Shown here piece after piece: positions 24,292-31,793 of a stretch of DNA of 64,000 nucleotides (its first letter is position 1; each line of letters opens with the position of its first letter). The notes beneath the pieces were generated by a model. The model was not told the DNA's origin. It saw only the letters and a program-made list of their open reading frames with translations, and did not search any database. The stretch lies in assembly GCF_003369795.1 (NCBI RefSeq), contig NZ_CP026730.1:2542001-2606000 (forward strand), given 5' to 3'. Both the position numbers and the translations under genes were made by a program. Source of the stretch: Streptomyces sp. CB09001 (GTDB lineage: Bacteria; Actinomycetota; Actinomycetes; Streptomycetales; Streptomycetaceae).

Positions 24292-24319
24292 TTGTCTTGC
24301 GGGGATCGTTTGTTACCTT
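24292..24319 (+). promoter_or_regulatory. Predicted promoter of the + strand structured RNA
   Basis: TTGTCT (24292-24297) and TACCTT (24314-24319) are separated by 16 bases, resembling the TTGACN / TANNNT promoters of the Streptomyces vegetative sigma factor. The implied transcription start (about 24324-24327) coincides with the first strand of a long RNA helix. Confidence 0.55.
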
Positions 24320-24323
24320 GGAC

Positions 24324-24461
24324 GTGGCACCGGCTCGATCCAAGCCCCCGGGCCCAACCTTCGTCGCTACGAGCGACCACTTGCCGCGAGGCGAGCATGG
24401 CGGGTCGGTGCCACTTGAACGAGAGCGGAAGGCCCGCGCCGTCGGACGGCGCGGGCCTTTT
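24324..24461 (+). ncRNA. Candidate small structured non-coding RNA with its own terminator
   Basis: About 138 nt between two minus-strand genes. Nested helices are visible: P1 GTGGCACCG (24324-24332) with CGGTGCCAC (24406-24414); P2 GCTCG (24333-24337) with CGAGC (24392-24396); P3 GTCGCT-ACG-AGCGAC (24363-24377). The segment 24338-24360 is a C-rich unpaired strand (AAGCCCCCGGGCCCAACC). The RNA ends in a 13-15 bp GC hairpin (24429-24459) directly followed by TTTT (24458-24461), a rare perfect intrinsic terminator in such GC-rich DNA, oriented for the + strand. No reading frame is present. The C-rich loop could pair with Shine-Dalgarno sequences. Confidence 0.68.
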
Positions 24462-24500
24462 GCACGTCTGCGGCCGGTCCCCCGGCCCGGCGCCCGGCGC

Positions 24501-26837
24501 TCAGTCGCGCAGCAGGTCCGGCACCCCCGAGGCGTCCGGCTCGTCCCGTTCGCCCGAGACGACCGTCAGCTGCTGGGTGGCCCGGGTCAGGGCGACGTAC
24601 AGCACGCGCAGCCCGGCGGGCGACTCGTCGGCGATCTCGGCCGGGGAGACGACCACCGTGGCGTCGTACTCCAGGCCCTTGGCCTCCAGGCTGCCCAGCG
24701 CCACCACCCGGTCGCCGAGCCCGTCCAGCCAGCGCCGGGCCTCCTCGCGCCGGTTCATGGCGACGACGACGCCGACGGTGCCGTCGACGAGGTCGAGCAG
24801 CCGGGCCGCCTCCGCGCGGACCGTCCGGGCGTGGGAGTCCCGCACCACGGCGAAGCGCGGCTGGACTCCGGTCGAGCGTACGGCCGACGGGGACGGCGAG
24901 CCGGGCATGGCCAGCGCCAGGACCTTCGCCGCCAGCTCGGCGATCTCGGCCGGGTTGCGGTAGTTCACGGTCAGCTCGAAGCGGCGGCGCGGGCGGCTGC
25001 CGAGGGCCTCGTCACGGGCGGCGGCCGCCTCGTCCGGGTCGGACCAGGAGGACTGGGCCGGGTCGCCGACGACCGTCCAGGTGGCGTGCCGGCCGCGGCG
25101 GCCGACCATCCGCCACTGCATGGGGGTGAGGTCCTGCGCCTCGTCGACGATGACGTGCGCGTACTCGGTGCGCTCCTGCGCGAGGCGCTCGGCGCGCTCC
25201 CACTGGGTCTCCTCGCGCTGCGGCATCAGCTCCTCCAGGCCGGTGAGCTGGTCCAGCGGGTCCTGCTCGCGCCGCTTGCGGGGGCGGGCCGGGGTGCCGA
25301 CGATCGCCTGGAGTTCGTCGAGCAGGGCGATGTCGTGCACGGAGTGGCCCTCGCGCCGCAGCGAGCGGGCGACCTTGCGGACCTCGCCCGGATTCAGCAC
25401 GCGCCGGGCCCAGCGGCCCAGGCGGCGCTCGTCCGCCATGGCGGCCAGCACGGCGCCCGGGGTCAGCTCCGGCCACCAGGCGTCGAGGAAGGCGGTGAAG
25501 GAGTCCTCGGAGCTGACGTCCTCGTCGAAGGAGGAGCGCAGTTCGGCGGCCAGCTCGGGGTCGGTGTGCCGGGCCCCGGCGCCCGACCTGTCCCACAGGG
25601 CGTCGAGCAGCAGCCGGCGGGCGCGCGGGCGCAGCAGGTTGACGGGCGCGGTGCCGCCGAGGACGGTGCGGCGGATGCCGGCCAGCTCCTCGGCCTCCAG
25701 TTCGAGGCGGCGGCCGAAGGCGACGACCCTGAGCAGGGTCGGCGAGTCGGCCGGCTCCAGCGCTCCGCGCGCGGCCCTGCGCAGCACCCGGAGCATGCGG
25801 GCGGAGCCCTTGGCGCGGGCGGTGGCCGGGGAGTCGTACAGCGTGGCCTCCGCGCCGGCCGCGTCGTCGGCCAGGGCGCCGATCGCCCGGATGGCGACCT
25901 GCCCCTCCTCGCCCAGGGAGGGCAGCACGCCCTCGGTGTACGCCACGAGCAGCGGCGTCGGCGAGACGATCAGGATGCCGCCCGCGTACCGGCGCCGGTC
26001 CTGGTAGAGCAGGTAGGCGGCGCGGTGCAGGGCGACGGCGGTCTTGCCGGTGCCGGGGCCGCCCTCGACGTAGGTCACGGAGGCGGCGGGGGCGCGGATC
26101 ACCTGGTCCTGCTCGGCCTGGATGGAGGCCACGATGTCCCGCATGGAGTGGGTACGGGCCTGGCCGAGGGCGGCCATCAGGGCGCCGTCGCCGACCACGG
26201 CCAGCTCCTCGCCGTCCAGCCGGGCGGTGATCTCGGGCCGCATCAGGTCGTCCTCGACGCCGAGGACGCGCCGCCCCTTGGAGCGGATCACCCGGCGGCG
26301 CACCACCCGGCCCGGGTCGACCGGCGTGGACCGGTAGAAGGGGGCGGCGGCGGGCGCCCGCCAGTCGATGACGAGCGGCGCGTAGTCCTCGTCCAGGACG
26401 CCGATGCGGCCGATGTGCAGGGTCTCGGCGATGTCGGCGGTGCCGTCGGGCCCGAGGGCGCCCTCGGCGGGCTCGACGGCCGTGTACGCGCCGTCCGGGC
26501 CCTTCTTGCCGTCCTTGCCGAGGAGCAGGTCGATGCGGCCGAACAGGAAGTCCTCGAACTCGTTGTTCAGGCGGTTGAGGTGGATGCCGGCCCGGAAGAC
26601 CTGCGCGTCGCGCTCGGCGAGGGCGCCGGGCGTGCCGACGTGGCCGCGCTGGGCGGCGTCGTGCATGAGGAACTCCGCCTCGTGGATCTTCTCCTCGAGG
26701 CGCCGGTACACCCGGTCGAGGTGCGCCTGTTCCACGTCGATCTCTCGGTCCCGTACCGAGTCCTCCCGTGCGGAGTCCTTTCGTACGGGCTCGTGCTCCG
26801 AGTCGACCGCTGAATCCTGTTGAGCCTGTGCGGCCAC
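24501..26837 (-). CDS. HelD-like RNA polymerase-associated superfamily 1 helicase
   Basis: 778 residues. An N-terminal antiparallel coiled coil (about 30-95, EIDVEQAHLDRVYRRLEEKI) is followed by a HelD-specific stretch LVIDWRAPAAAPFYRSTP, Walker A GGPGTGKTAV (about 259-268), the Walker B region VIVDEAQDLTPMQWRM and the 2A motifs VVGDPAQSSW, VNYRNPAEI and LYVALTRAT. HelD enters the RNA polymerase channels and uses ATP to release stalled polymerase from DNA. GTG start at 26837 has GAAGGGGG upstream, but that sequence is inside a hairpin (26837-26892). It lies downstream of the sigU-rsuA pair on the same strand, 82 bases on. Confidence 0.88.
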   Translation of the reverse strand: MAAQAQQDSAVDSEHEPVRKDSAREDSVRDREIDVEQAHLDRVYRRLEEKIHEAEFLMHDAAQRGHVGTPGALAERDAQVFRAGIHLNRLNNEFEDFLFGRIDLLLGKDGKKGPDGAYTAVEPAEGALGPDGTADIAETLHIGRIGVLDEDYAPLVIDWRAPAAAPFYRSTPVDPGRVVRRRVIRSKGRRVLGVEDDLMRPEITARLDGEELAVVGDGALMAALGQARTHSMRDIVASIQAEQDQVIRAPAASVTYVEGGPGTGKTAVALHRAAYLLYQDRRRYAGGILIVSPTPLLVAYTEGVLPSLGEEGQVAIRAIGALADDAAGAEATLYDSPATARAKGSARMLRVLRRAARGALEPADSPTLLRVVAFGRRLELEAEELAGIRRTVLGGTAPVNLLRPRARRLLLDALWDRSGAGARHTDPELAAELRSSFDEDVSSEDSFTAFLDAWWPELTPGAVLAAMADERRLGRWARRVLNPGEVRKVARSLRREGHSVHDIALLDELQAIVGTPARPRKRREQDPLDQLTGLEELMPQREETQWERAERLAQERTEYAHVIVDEAQDLTPMQWRMVGRRGRHATWTVVGDPAQSSWSDPDEAAAARDEALGSRPRRRFELTVNYRNPAEIAELAAKVLALAMPGSPSPSAVRSTGVQPRFAVVRDSHARTVRAEAARLLDLVDGTVGVVVAMNRREEARRWLDGLGDRVVALGSLEAKGLEYDATVVVSPAEIADESPAGLRVLYVALTRATQQLTVVSGERDEPDASGVPDLLRD

Positions 26838-26892
26838 CGGGCCCCCTTCTGACGTGCTGGGCAGCCGTCAAAAATACGCGAAGGGGGCCCGG
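26837..26892 (-). promoter_or_regulatory. Hairpin that would sequester the HelD ribosome binding site
   Basis: CCGGGCCCCCTTC (minus strand, 26892 to 26880) can pair with GAAGGGGGCCCGG (26849 to 26837). The second arm contains the Shine-Dalgarno and reaches the GTG start codon. The loop is about 30 nt and includes TATTTTTG. The arms are perfect over 13 bp. It may act as a translational switch, or double as a partial terminator for rsuA. Confidence 0.5.
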
Positions 26893-26919
26893 GAAGCTAC
26901 GGCGCGCCTGCGGCCCGCG

Positions 26920-27768
26920 CTACGCGTCGACCTCGACGAGCCGCTTCCCGTCGAAGGTCATGACCTCGAAGTGGGAGATCTGGTTGGGTTCGAAGGCGGC
27001 GCCGCCGTGCACGTAGAGCGGCTTCTTGGCCTTCTCGGTGGTGGCGCCCGGAATGCCGTACCCCCAGTCGGGGACCGACCAGGAGGTGAGCGTCTCCCGC
27101 TCGCCGTTCTTGCCGACGGCGATCAGGGAGCACCTCTGGGGGCCCTTGAGGTTCTTCAGCTCCAGGACCGTTTCGGTGCCCCAGGCCTTCTTCTCCAGGG
27201 CCACGGTCGCGCTGACCTGCGTGCCCGGGTCGGTGGCGGTGACCCGGTCCGGCATGGCGGCGAAGGCGGACTCGGCGGGGCTCGCGGCCTGCTGCGTCGC
27301 CTCGGCCCTGCGGCCGCCGCCGTCGTCACCGCCGCCCCCGCCGCCCGTGGTCGCCACGGCGGCGAACGGGCCGCCGATGATCAGCGCGGCCGCGGTGCCC
27401 ACCAGGTAGAAGTTGCGGCGGCGTTTGCTCGCGCGGCGTTCGGCGACCTCGTCGACGAGCTTCTCCGAGAGCCGCGCGCTGGGCTTCACGGCGAGGGACT
27501 CGGCGATCACGGGCGTGCCCGTGCCGGGCAGGTCGGCGAGCGCGGCCATCATCGGCTCCATGCCGGCCAGCTCGTCGAGCTGCTGGGCGCACCACTCACA
27601 GGTGGCGAGGTGGGCCTCGAAGGCCGTCGCCTCGGCGTCGTCGAGGATCCCGAGGGCATAGGCGCCGACGGTCTCGTGCTCGTTCGGCGCCGGTGATCCC
27701 TGCATGGGGACAGAGTTACCCGTGTCCCCCGGGCCGAATCCCTGGACGCCCCCGTACCCGCTCATCAC
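26920..27768 (-). CDS. rsuA: Anti-sigma factor with zinc-binding ZAS domain (RsuA-like)
   Basis: 282 residues. The N-terminal part has the zinc-associated anti-sigma motif H-x3-C-x2-C (HLATCEWC, about 53-60), with the upstream conserved His in HETVGAYALG. One transmembrane span (NFYLVGTAAALIIGGPFAAV) at about 119-142 is followed by an extracytoplasmic domain. It would hold the sigma factor at the membrane until a signal is sensed. GTG at 27768 overlaps the sigma stop, with an ATG immediately after; coupling to sigU is clear. Named from the S. coelicolor SigU-RsuA context (SCO2954-2953), recalled rather than searched. Confidence 0.82.
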   Translation of the reverse strand: MMSGYGGVQGFGPGDTGNSVPMQGSPAPNEHETVGAYALGILDDAEATAFEAHLATCEWCAQQLDELAGMEPMMAALADLPGTGTPVIAESLAVKPSARLSEKLVDEVAERRASKRRRNFYLVGTAAALIIGGPFAAVATTGGGGGGDDGGGRRAEATQQAASPAESAFAAMPDRVTATDPGTQVSATVALEKKAWGTETVLELKNLKGPQRCSLIAVGKNGERETLTSWSVPDWGYGIPGATTEKAKKPLYVHGGAAFEPNQISHFEVMTFDGKRLVEVDA

Positions 27769-28343
27769 GCCGTCACCCCCCGCTCCTCCAGAGCCAGCTT
27801 CATCGAACGCAGGGCGTAGAACACCCGGGAGCGAACGGTGCCGCTGGGTATGCCCAGTGTCTGCGCCGCCTCATTGACGGTACGCCCCTTGAAGTACGTC
27901 TCGACGAGGACCTCCCGGTGGGCCGGGGTCAGGTCGTCGAGCGCGTCCGACAGCGTCATCAGCCACAGCGCCTTGTCGATCTCGTCCTCCGCGGGGATGA
28001 CCTCCAGCGGCGACGGATCGACCTCCTGCGGCCGGGCCTGCCGGCTGCGGTGGCCGTCGATGACGATGCGCCGTGCGACCGTCACCAGCCAGGGGCGTAC
28101 CGATCCGGTCGCACGGTTGAGCTGACCGGCGTTCTTCCAGGCACGGATGAGCGTCTCCTGGACGACGTCCTCGGCGCGCTGGCGGTCCCCCGCGACCAGC
28201 CGCAGCACGTAGGCCAGCAAGGGGCCGGCGTGCTCGCGGTACAGCGCGCGCATCAGCTCCTCGTCGGGTTCCGAGGACGACTGCGACATGCGATGTCGGG
28301 CCCTCGCACCACGTTCATTGGCCACGACGGAATCCTTGCGCAC
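27765..28343 (-). CDS. sigU: ECF-type RNA polymerase sigma factor (SigU-like)
   Basis: 192 residues from GTG at 28343. This start is chosen because GGAGG lies 5 bases upstream; ATG 28289 is an alternative. Region 2 is LMRALYREHAGPLLAYVLRL and DRQRAEDVVQETLIRAWKN with the -10 recognition segment GSVRPWLVTVARR. Region 4 is LTPAHREVLVETYFKGRTVN and AQTLGIPSGTVRSRVFYALR, the -35 helix-turn-helix. It is encoded with its membrane anti-sigma factor. In S. coelicolor the SigU-RsuA pair affects secretion and development. It also resembles mycobacterial SigL. Confidence 0.88.
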   Translation of the reverse strand: MRKDSVVANERGARARHRMSQSSSEPDEELMRALYREHAGPLLAYVLRLVAGDRQRAEDVVQETLIRAWKNAGQLNRATGSVRPWLVTVARRIVIDGHRSRQARPQEVDPSPLEVIPAEDEIDKALWLMTLSDALDDLTPAHREVLVETYFKGRTVNEAAQTLGIPSGTVRSRVFYALRSMKLALEERGVTA

Positions 28344-28473
28344 GCCCACCTCCGATGTCCGGGGGTTCCCCCAGTCGGTCGCTCGCCCATTCGGTACGGA
28401 CGCGAAGTGCGGCGTGTTCAAAACGAGATGAGAGATTTCTCGGAGGCGGCGTACGAACGGGGCGCGGGCGGAC

Positions 28474-29064
28474 TTACCGGGACAGCGCGACGCGGCGGCG
28501 GTGCCGGGCGACGCGCTCGCGGTTGCCGCAGATCTCGCTGGAGCACCAGCGCCGGCGGCGGCCGCGGGAGGTGTCCACGTACACGATGGGGCAGTTGTCG
28601 CCGGCGCACTGCCTGAGGCTCGCCCGCGCGACGGGGTCGGTGAGCAGTTCCACCGCGTCCCGGGCCAGGGCCCCGAGCAGCGCGGCGCACCGCGGCGGCC
28701 CGGTCAGCTCCCGCACCAGGGTGCCGTCCTCGCCGGGCACCGCGCGGGGTGCGGGGGGTGCGGCGAGGGCGAGTTCGTTGACGCGGGCGAGGGCGAGTTC
28801 GTAGGGGCGGTTGCCGGGTACCGGGCGGCCGCGCACCAAGCGGGAGGTCTCGCCGCGCAGTTCGCGGAAACCGGTCAGCCAGGAGGGGTCGGCGTGGGCC
28901 AGCGGGGTGCCGGGCGGGACGAGTCCGGAGCCGGTGATCCAGGCACGCAGGGCGTCGACGGAGTCGAGGCGTTCCGCGGGGTGGGTGGTGACGATGAGGT
29001 CCAGACAGATCCGCCCGGTGTCGAACCGCAGCTCGTACGGGTCGGGGGCCGTACCCAGTGCCAT
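28474..29064 (-). CDS. CGNR zinc-finger protein (ABATE domain)
   Basis: 196 residues. The N-terminal stress-response ABATE region (ICLDLIVTTHPAERLDSVDA) is followed by a C-terminal CGNR zinc finger: C-x4-C in CAGDNC and then WCSSEICGNRERVARHRRR. Such proteins are presumed DNA- or RNA-binding regulators in actinobacteria; targets are not known. ATG at 29064 has an AGGA-like site. It diverges from the DUF1772 gene across 215 bp. Confidence 0.85.
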   Translation of the reverse strand: MALGTAPDPYELRFDTGRICLDLIVTTHPAERLDSVDALRAWITGSGLVPPGTPLAHADPSWLTGFRELRGETSRLVRGRPVPGNRPYELALARVNELALAAPPAPRAVPGEDGTLVRELTGPPRCAALLGALARDAVELLTDPVARASLRQCAGDNCPIVYVDTSRGRRRRWCSSEICGNRERVARHRRRVALSR

Positions 29065-29279
29065 GTTCCTGTCACCGCCTAGGGCTTGCCCGCGGAGGCA
29101 CGGGCCCGGAAAGGGGAGCAGGGAGACCGCGCGCGGACCGTTTGCGGAGCGCTCCCCTCTACAGTGCCTGCCCGCAACCGCGCCCGGAACCCCTCGTACC
29201 GCCTCCTCGTGGACGCTCGCGTATGCGCCCGCGCGCCCGGGCCATGTCCGGCGCGGCGCGGCACCCGTTCACTGGACGC

Positions 29280-29843
29280 ATGACAGACAGCAACGGGGAA
29301 CGGCGGGCCTCCGCCGCCGACGGAGTACTGGTCGCGGCCACGGTCGCCGCGGGACTGATGGCCGGGGCCTTCTACGTCTTCGCCTGCGCCGTGATGCCGG
29401 CGCTGGCGCGCAGCGAGGACCAGGTGTACGTCGACGTGATGCGCGACATCAACGACGTGATCCAGAACCCGGTGTTCCTGCTGGTCTTCATGGGCGCACT
29501 CGCCCTCGCGGGCCTCGCGGGGTGGCAGTCGCGCGGGCTGCCGGGCCGCTGGTGGATCTGGGCGGGCGCGACGGCGTACGCGCTCGCGTTCCTGGTCACC
29601 GTGGCCGGCAACGTCCCCCTCAACGACGCCCTGGCCCGCCCCGGCGACCCGGCGGCGCTGCGCGAGCGGTTCGAGGACCCGTGGGTGGCCTGGAACGTCG
29701 TACGCGCCGTGCTCTCGACGCTGGCGACGGCCTGCCTCGCCGCCGGGCTGACGACACGGGGACGACGACCGGCGCAGTCCGCGCCCCGGATGCCCCAGCG
29801 GCCCACGGCGCCCCACGGGGCACCCCACCCGACCGGCCACTGA
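29280..29843 (+). CDS. DUF1772 (anthrone oxygenase-like) membrane protein
   Basis: 187 residues, four predicted membrane spans (LVAATVAAGLMAGAFYVFAC; NPVFLLVFMGALALAGLAG; WWIWAGATAYALAFLVTVAG; VVRAVLSTLATACLAAGL). NVPLNDAL and FEDPWVAWNVVR are the DUF1772 hallmarks. Members include small membrane oxygenase-like proteins of polyketide pathways, but most are of unknown function. The last 20 codons look like a decayed copy of the adjacent 142-bp repeat and probably arose from it. Confidence 0.82.
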   Translation: MTDSNGERRASAADGVLVAATVAAGLMAGAFYVFACAVMPALARSEDQVYVDVMRDINDVIQNPVFLLVFMGALALAGLAGWQSRGLPGRWWIWAGATAYALAFLVTVAGNVPLNDALARPGDPAALRERFEDPWVAWNVVRAVLSTLATACLAAGLTTRGRRPAQSAPRMPQRPTAPHGAPHPTGH

Positions 29844-29860
29844 GCACCGAGCCCCCACCA

Positions 29861-30422
29861 ACACCTCACGGGCGCGCCGCCGCGGCCTCCCCGACCGCGG
29901 GCCCCGACGGCACCCGACCACCGACGCGGCCCGGCACCCCGGACACCACAACACCCCACGGAACAGCCCACCCGGTCGGCAGCAACGTCCGGGACCCGAC
30001 CGACACCTCACGGGCGCGCCTCCACAGCCTCCCCGACCGCGGGCCCCGACGGCACCCGACCACCGACGCGGCCCAGCACCCCGGACACCACGACACCCCA
30101 CGGAACAGCCCACCCGGTCGGCAGCAACGTCCGGGACCCGACCGACACCTCACGGGCGCGCCGCCACGGCCTCCCCGACCGCGGGCCCCGACGGCACCCG
30201 ACCACCGACGCGGCCCAGCACCCCGGACACCACGACACCCCACGGGACAGCCCACCCGGTCGGCCGCAACGTCCGGGACCCGACCGACACCTCACGGGCT
30301 CGCCGCCACGGCCTCCCCGCCGCAGGCCCGACGGCACCCGACCACCGACGCGGCCCGGCACCCCGGACACCACAACACCCCACGGGACAGCCCACCCGGT
30401 CGGCCGCGTCGTCCGGGACCCG
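29861..30422. repeat. Four-copy tandem repeat, 142-bp period
   Basis: Unit starts fall at 29861, 30003, 30145 and 30287, each beginning ACACCTCACGGGC, giving three exact 142-bp steps. The fourth copy is slightly shortened and ends near 30422. Each copy contains CCGGTCGGC, CCCCGGACACCAC and CACCCGACCACCGACGCGGC blocks, with a few substitutions. The + strand is strongly C-rich. The period is not a multiple of three and open frames shift between copies, so it does not encode a repeat protein. It fills the 640-bp gap between the convergent DUF1772 and nnaR genes. A decayed partial copy seems to extend into 29785-29840. Confidence 0.92.
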
Positions 30423-30487
30423 GCACCGCGCATCACCGCCCACGTTCAGTCCACGCCACCGGGACCGGCGCGCGTGCCGCGCGGGGC

Positions 30488-31684
30488 TCAGTCGGTGGTG
30501 TACTTGGCGTCCGTGGCCGGGTCCAGGGCGAGGCGGTAGCCGCGTTTGACCACCGTCTGGATCAGCTTCGGGGTGCCGAGGGACGTGCGCAGGCGGGCCA
30601 TGGCCGTCTCGACGGCGTGTTCGTCGCGGCCGGTGCCCGGCAGGGCGCGCAGCAGCTCGGCGCGGGGCACGACCCAGCCGGGCCGCCGGGCGAGGGCACG
30701 CAGCAGGGACATGCCGGCGGGCGGCACGGTCCGCAGCTCCCCGTCGACGAGCACCGCGTGGCCGCGGATCTCCAGCCGGTGCCCGGCGACGGGCAGGGCA
30801 CGGGCGCGGGCCGGCAGTTCCTGGCACAGCAACTGGACGAGGGGCCCGAGCCGGAAGCGCTCGGGCTGGACCGTGTCGACGCCGTGCGCCTGGAGCGGCA
30901 CCGCGGTGACCGGCCCGACGCAGGCGGGCAGCACGTCGTGGCCGAACGCGGCGAGCAGCTCCGGCAGCAGCCCCCGCTCTTCGGCCCGGCCGAGCAGGGA
31001 CACCGCGGCGGGCGCGCTGGTGAAGGTCACGGCGTCCACGCCCCGCGACACCGCGGCGTCCAGCAGCCGGTCCACCGGACCGAGGTCCTCCGGCGGCAGC
31101 CACCGGTACACGGGCACGCCCACCACCTCGGCCCCGGCCTCCCGCAGCGCCTCCACGAACCCCGGCAGCGGCTCGCCGTGCAGTTGTACGGCGATCCGGC
31201 GGCCCGCCACGCCCTGTTCCAGGAGCCGGTCCAGGACCTCGGCCATGGACTCCGAGGCGGGTGACCACCGTTCGGTCAGTCCGGCGGCCCGTACCGCGCC
31301 CTTGACCTTGGGTCCGCGCGCCAGCAGTTCCACCGTGCGCAGCCGCTCCAGCAGGACGTCGCCGAGCCCCCAGCCGTCGGCGGCCTCGACCCAGCCCCGG
31401 AACCCGATGGCGGTGGTGGCGACGACGACGTCGGGCGCCCGGTCGACGATCCGCTTGGTCGCGGCCATCAGCTCGCCGTCGTCGGCCAGCGGCACGATCC
31501 GCAGCGCCGGTGCGTGCAGCACGGTGGCCCCGCGCCGCCCGAGCAGCGCGCCCAGTTCGTCGGCCCGGCGGGCGGCGGTCACGCCCACGGTGAACCCGGC
31601 CAGGGGCCGGTGGCCGGGCCGCCGCACCTCGTCGCCCGCGCCGTCGCTGTCGCCCACGTCGCTCACGTCGCTCACGTCGTCCAT
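30488..31684 (-). CDS. nnaR: NnaR-type nitrate/nitrite assimilation regulator (uroporphyrinogen-III synthase-like domain plus winged helix)
   Basis: 398 residues. Residues 25-285 resemble HemD: LAGFTVGVTAARRADELGAL, LARGPKVKGAVRAAGL, VQLHGEPLPGFVEALR and DAVTFTSAPAAVSLL. Residues about 295-390 are an OmpR-type winged helix (LLRALARRPGWVVPRAELLR and VETAMARLRTSLG then VVKRGYRLAL). Such fusions next to narK are known as NnaR in Streptomyces and Rv0260c in M. tuberculosis. NnaR acts with GlnR on nitrate genes; its HemD part is not thought to make haem precursor there. It lies downstream of narK with a 109-bp gap holding a probable own promoter and operator. Confidence 0.85.
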   Translation of the reverse strand: MDDVSDVSDVGDSDGAGDEVRRPGHRPLAGFTVGVTAARRADELGALLGRRGATVLHAPALRIVPLADDGELMAATKRIVDRAPDVVVATTAIGFRGWVEAADGWGLGDVLLERLRTVELLARGPKVKGAVRAAGLTERWSPASESMAEVLDRLLEQGVAGRRIAVQLHGEPLPGFVEALREAGAEVVGVPVYRWLPPEDLGPVDRLLDAAVSRGVDAVTFTSAPAAVSLLGRAEERGLLPELLAAFGHDVLPACVGPVTAVPLQAHGVDTVQPERFRLGPLVQLLCQELPARARALPVAGHRLEIRGHAVLVDGELRTVPPAGMSLLRALARRPGWVVPRAELLRALPGTGRDEHAVETAMARLRTSLGTPKLIQTVVKRGYRLALDPATDAKYTTD

Positions 31685-31712
31685 CGCTCGCCGCGCTCCG
31701 ATCCGTTCACAC

Positions 31713-31748
31713 CCACGTGCACAGTCACGTGGCGACCGAGCCTGTCAA
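31713..31748 (-). promoter_or_regulatory. nnaR promoter with operator centred on the -10 hexamer
   Basis: On the minus strand a perfect TTGACA (31748-31743) is followed after 17 bases by ACTGTG (31725-31720) at the -10 position. That hexamer is exactly the spacer of a perfect 7-6-7 inverted repeat, CCACGTG (31713-31719) / CACGTGG (31726-31732). A protein bound there would occlude the -10. The expected transcript starts about 30 bases before the nnaR ATG. Confidence 0.6.
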
Positions 31749-31793
31749 CCGTGCGTGACGGGCTCGGTTCCGCCTCATGTCACCAGTGTTACG

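Noticed and set aside
26837..26892. Rifamycin-associated element upstream of a HelD/HelR-type gene
   Set aside because: The inverted repeat here overlaps the ribosome binding site, is GGGCCCCCTTC-like, and does not resemble what I recall of that element.
29861..30422. Regular repeats that might be a CRISPR array
   Set aside because: The units are contiguous and identical along their full 142 bp. There are no variable spacers and no cas genes nearby.
30488..31684. Haem biosynthesis hemD (uroporphyrinogen-III synthase)
   Set aside because: The C-terminal winged helix and the adjacent narK make the nitrate regulator NnaR a better call.
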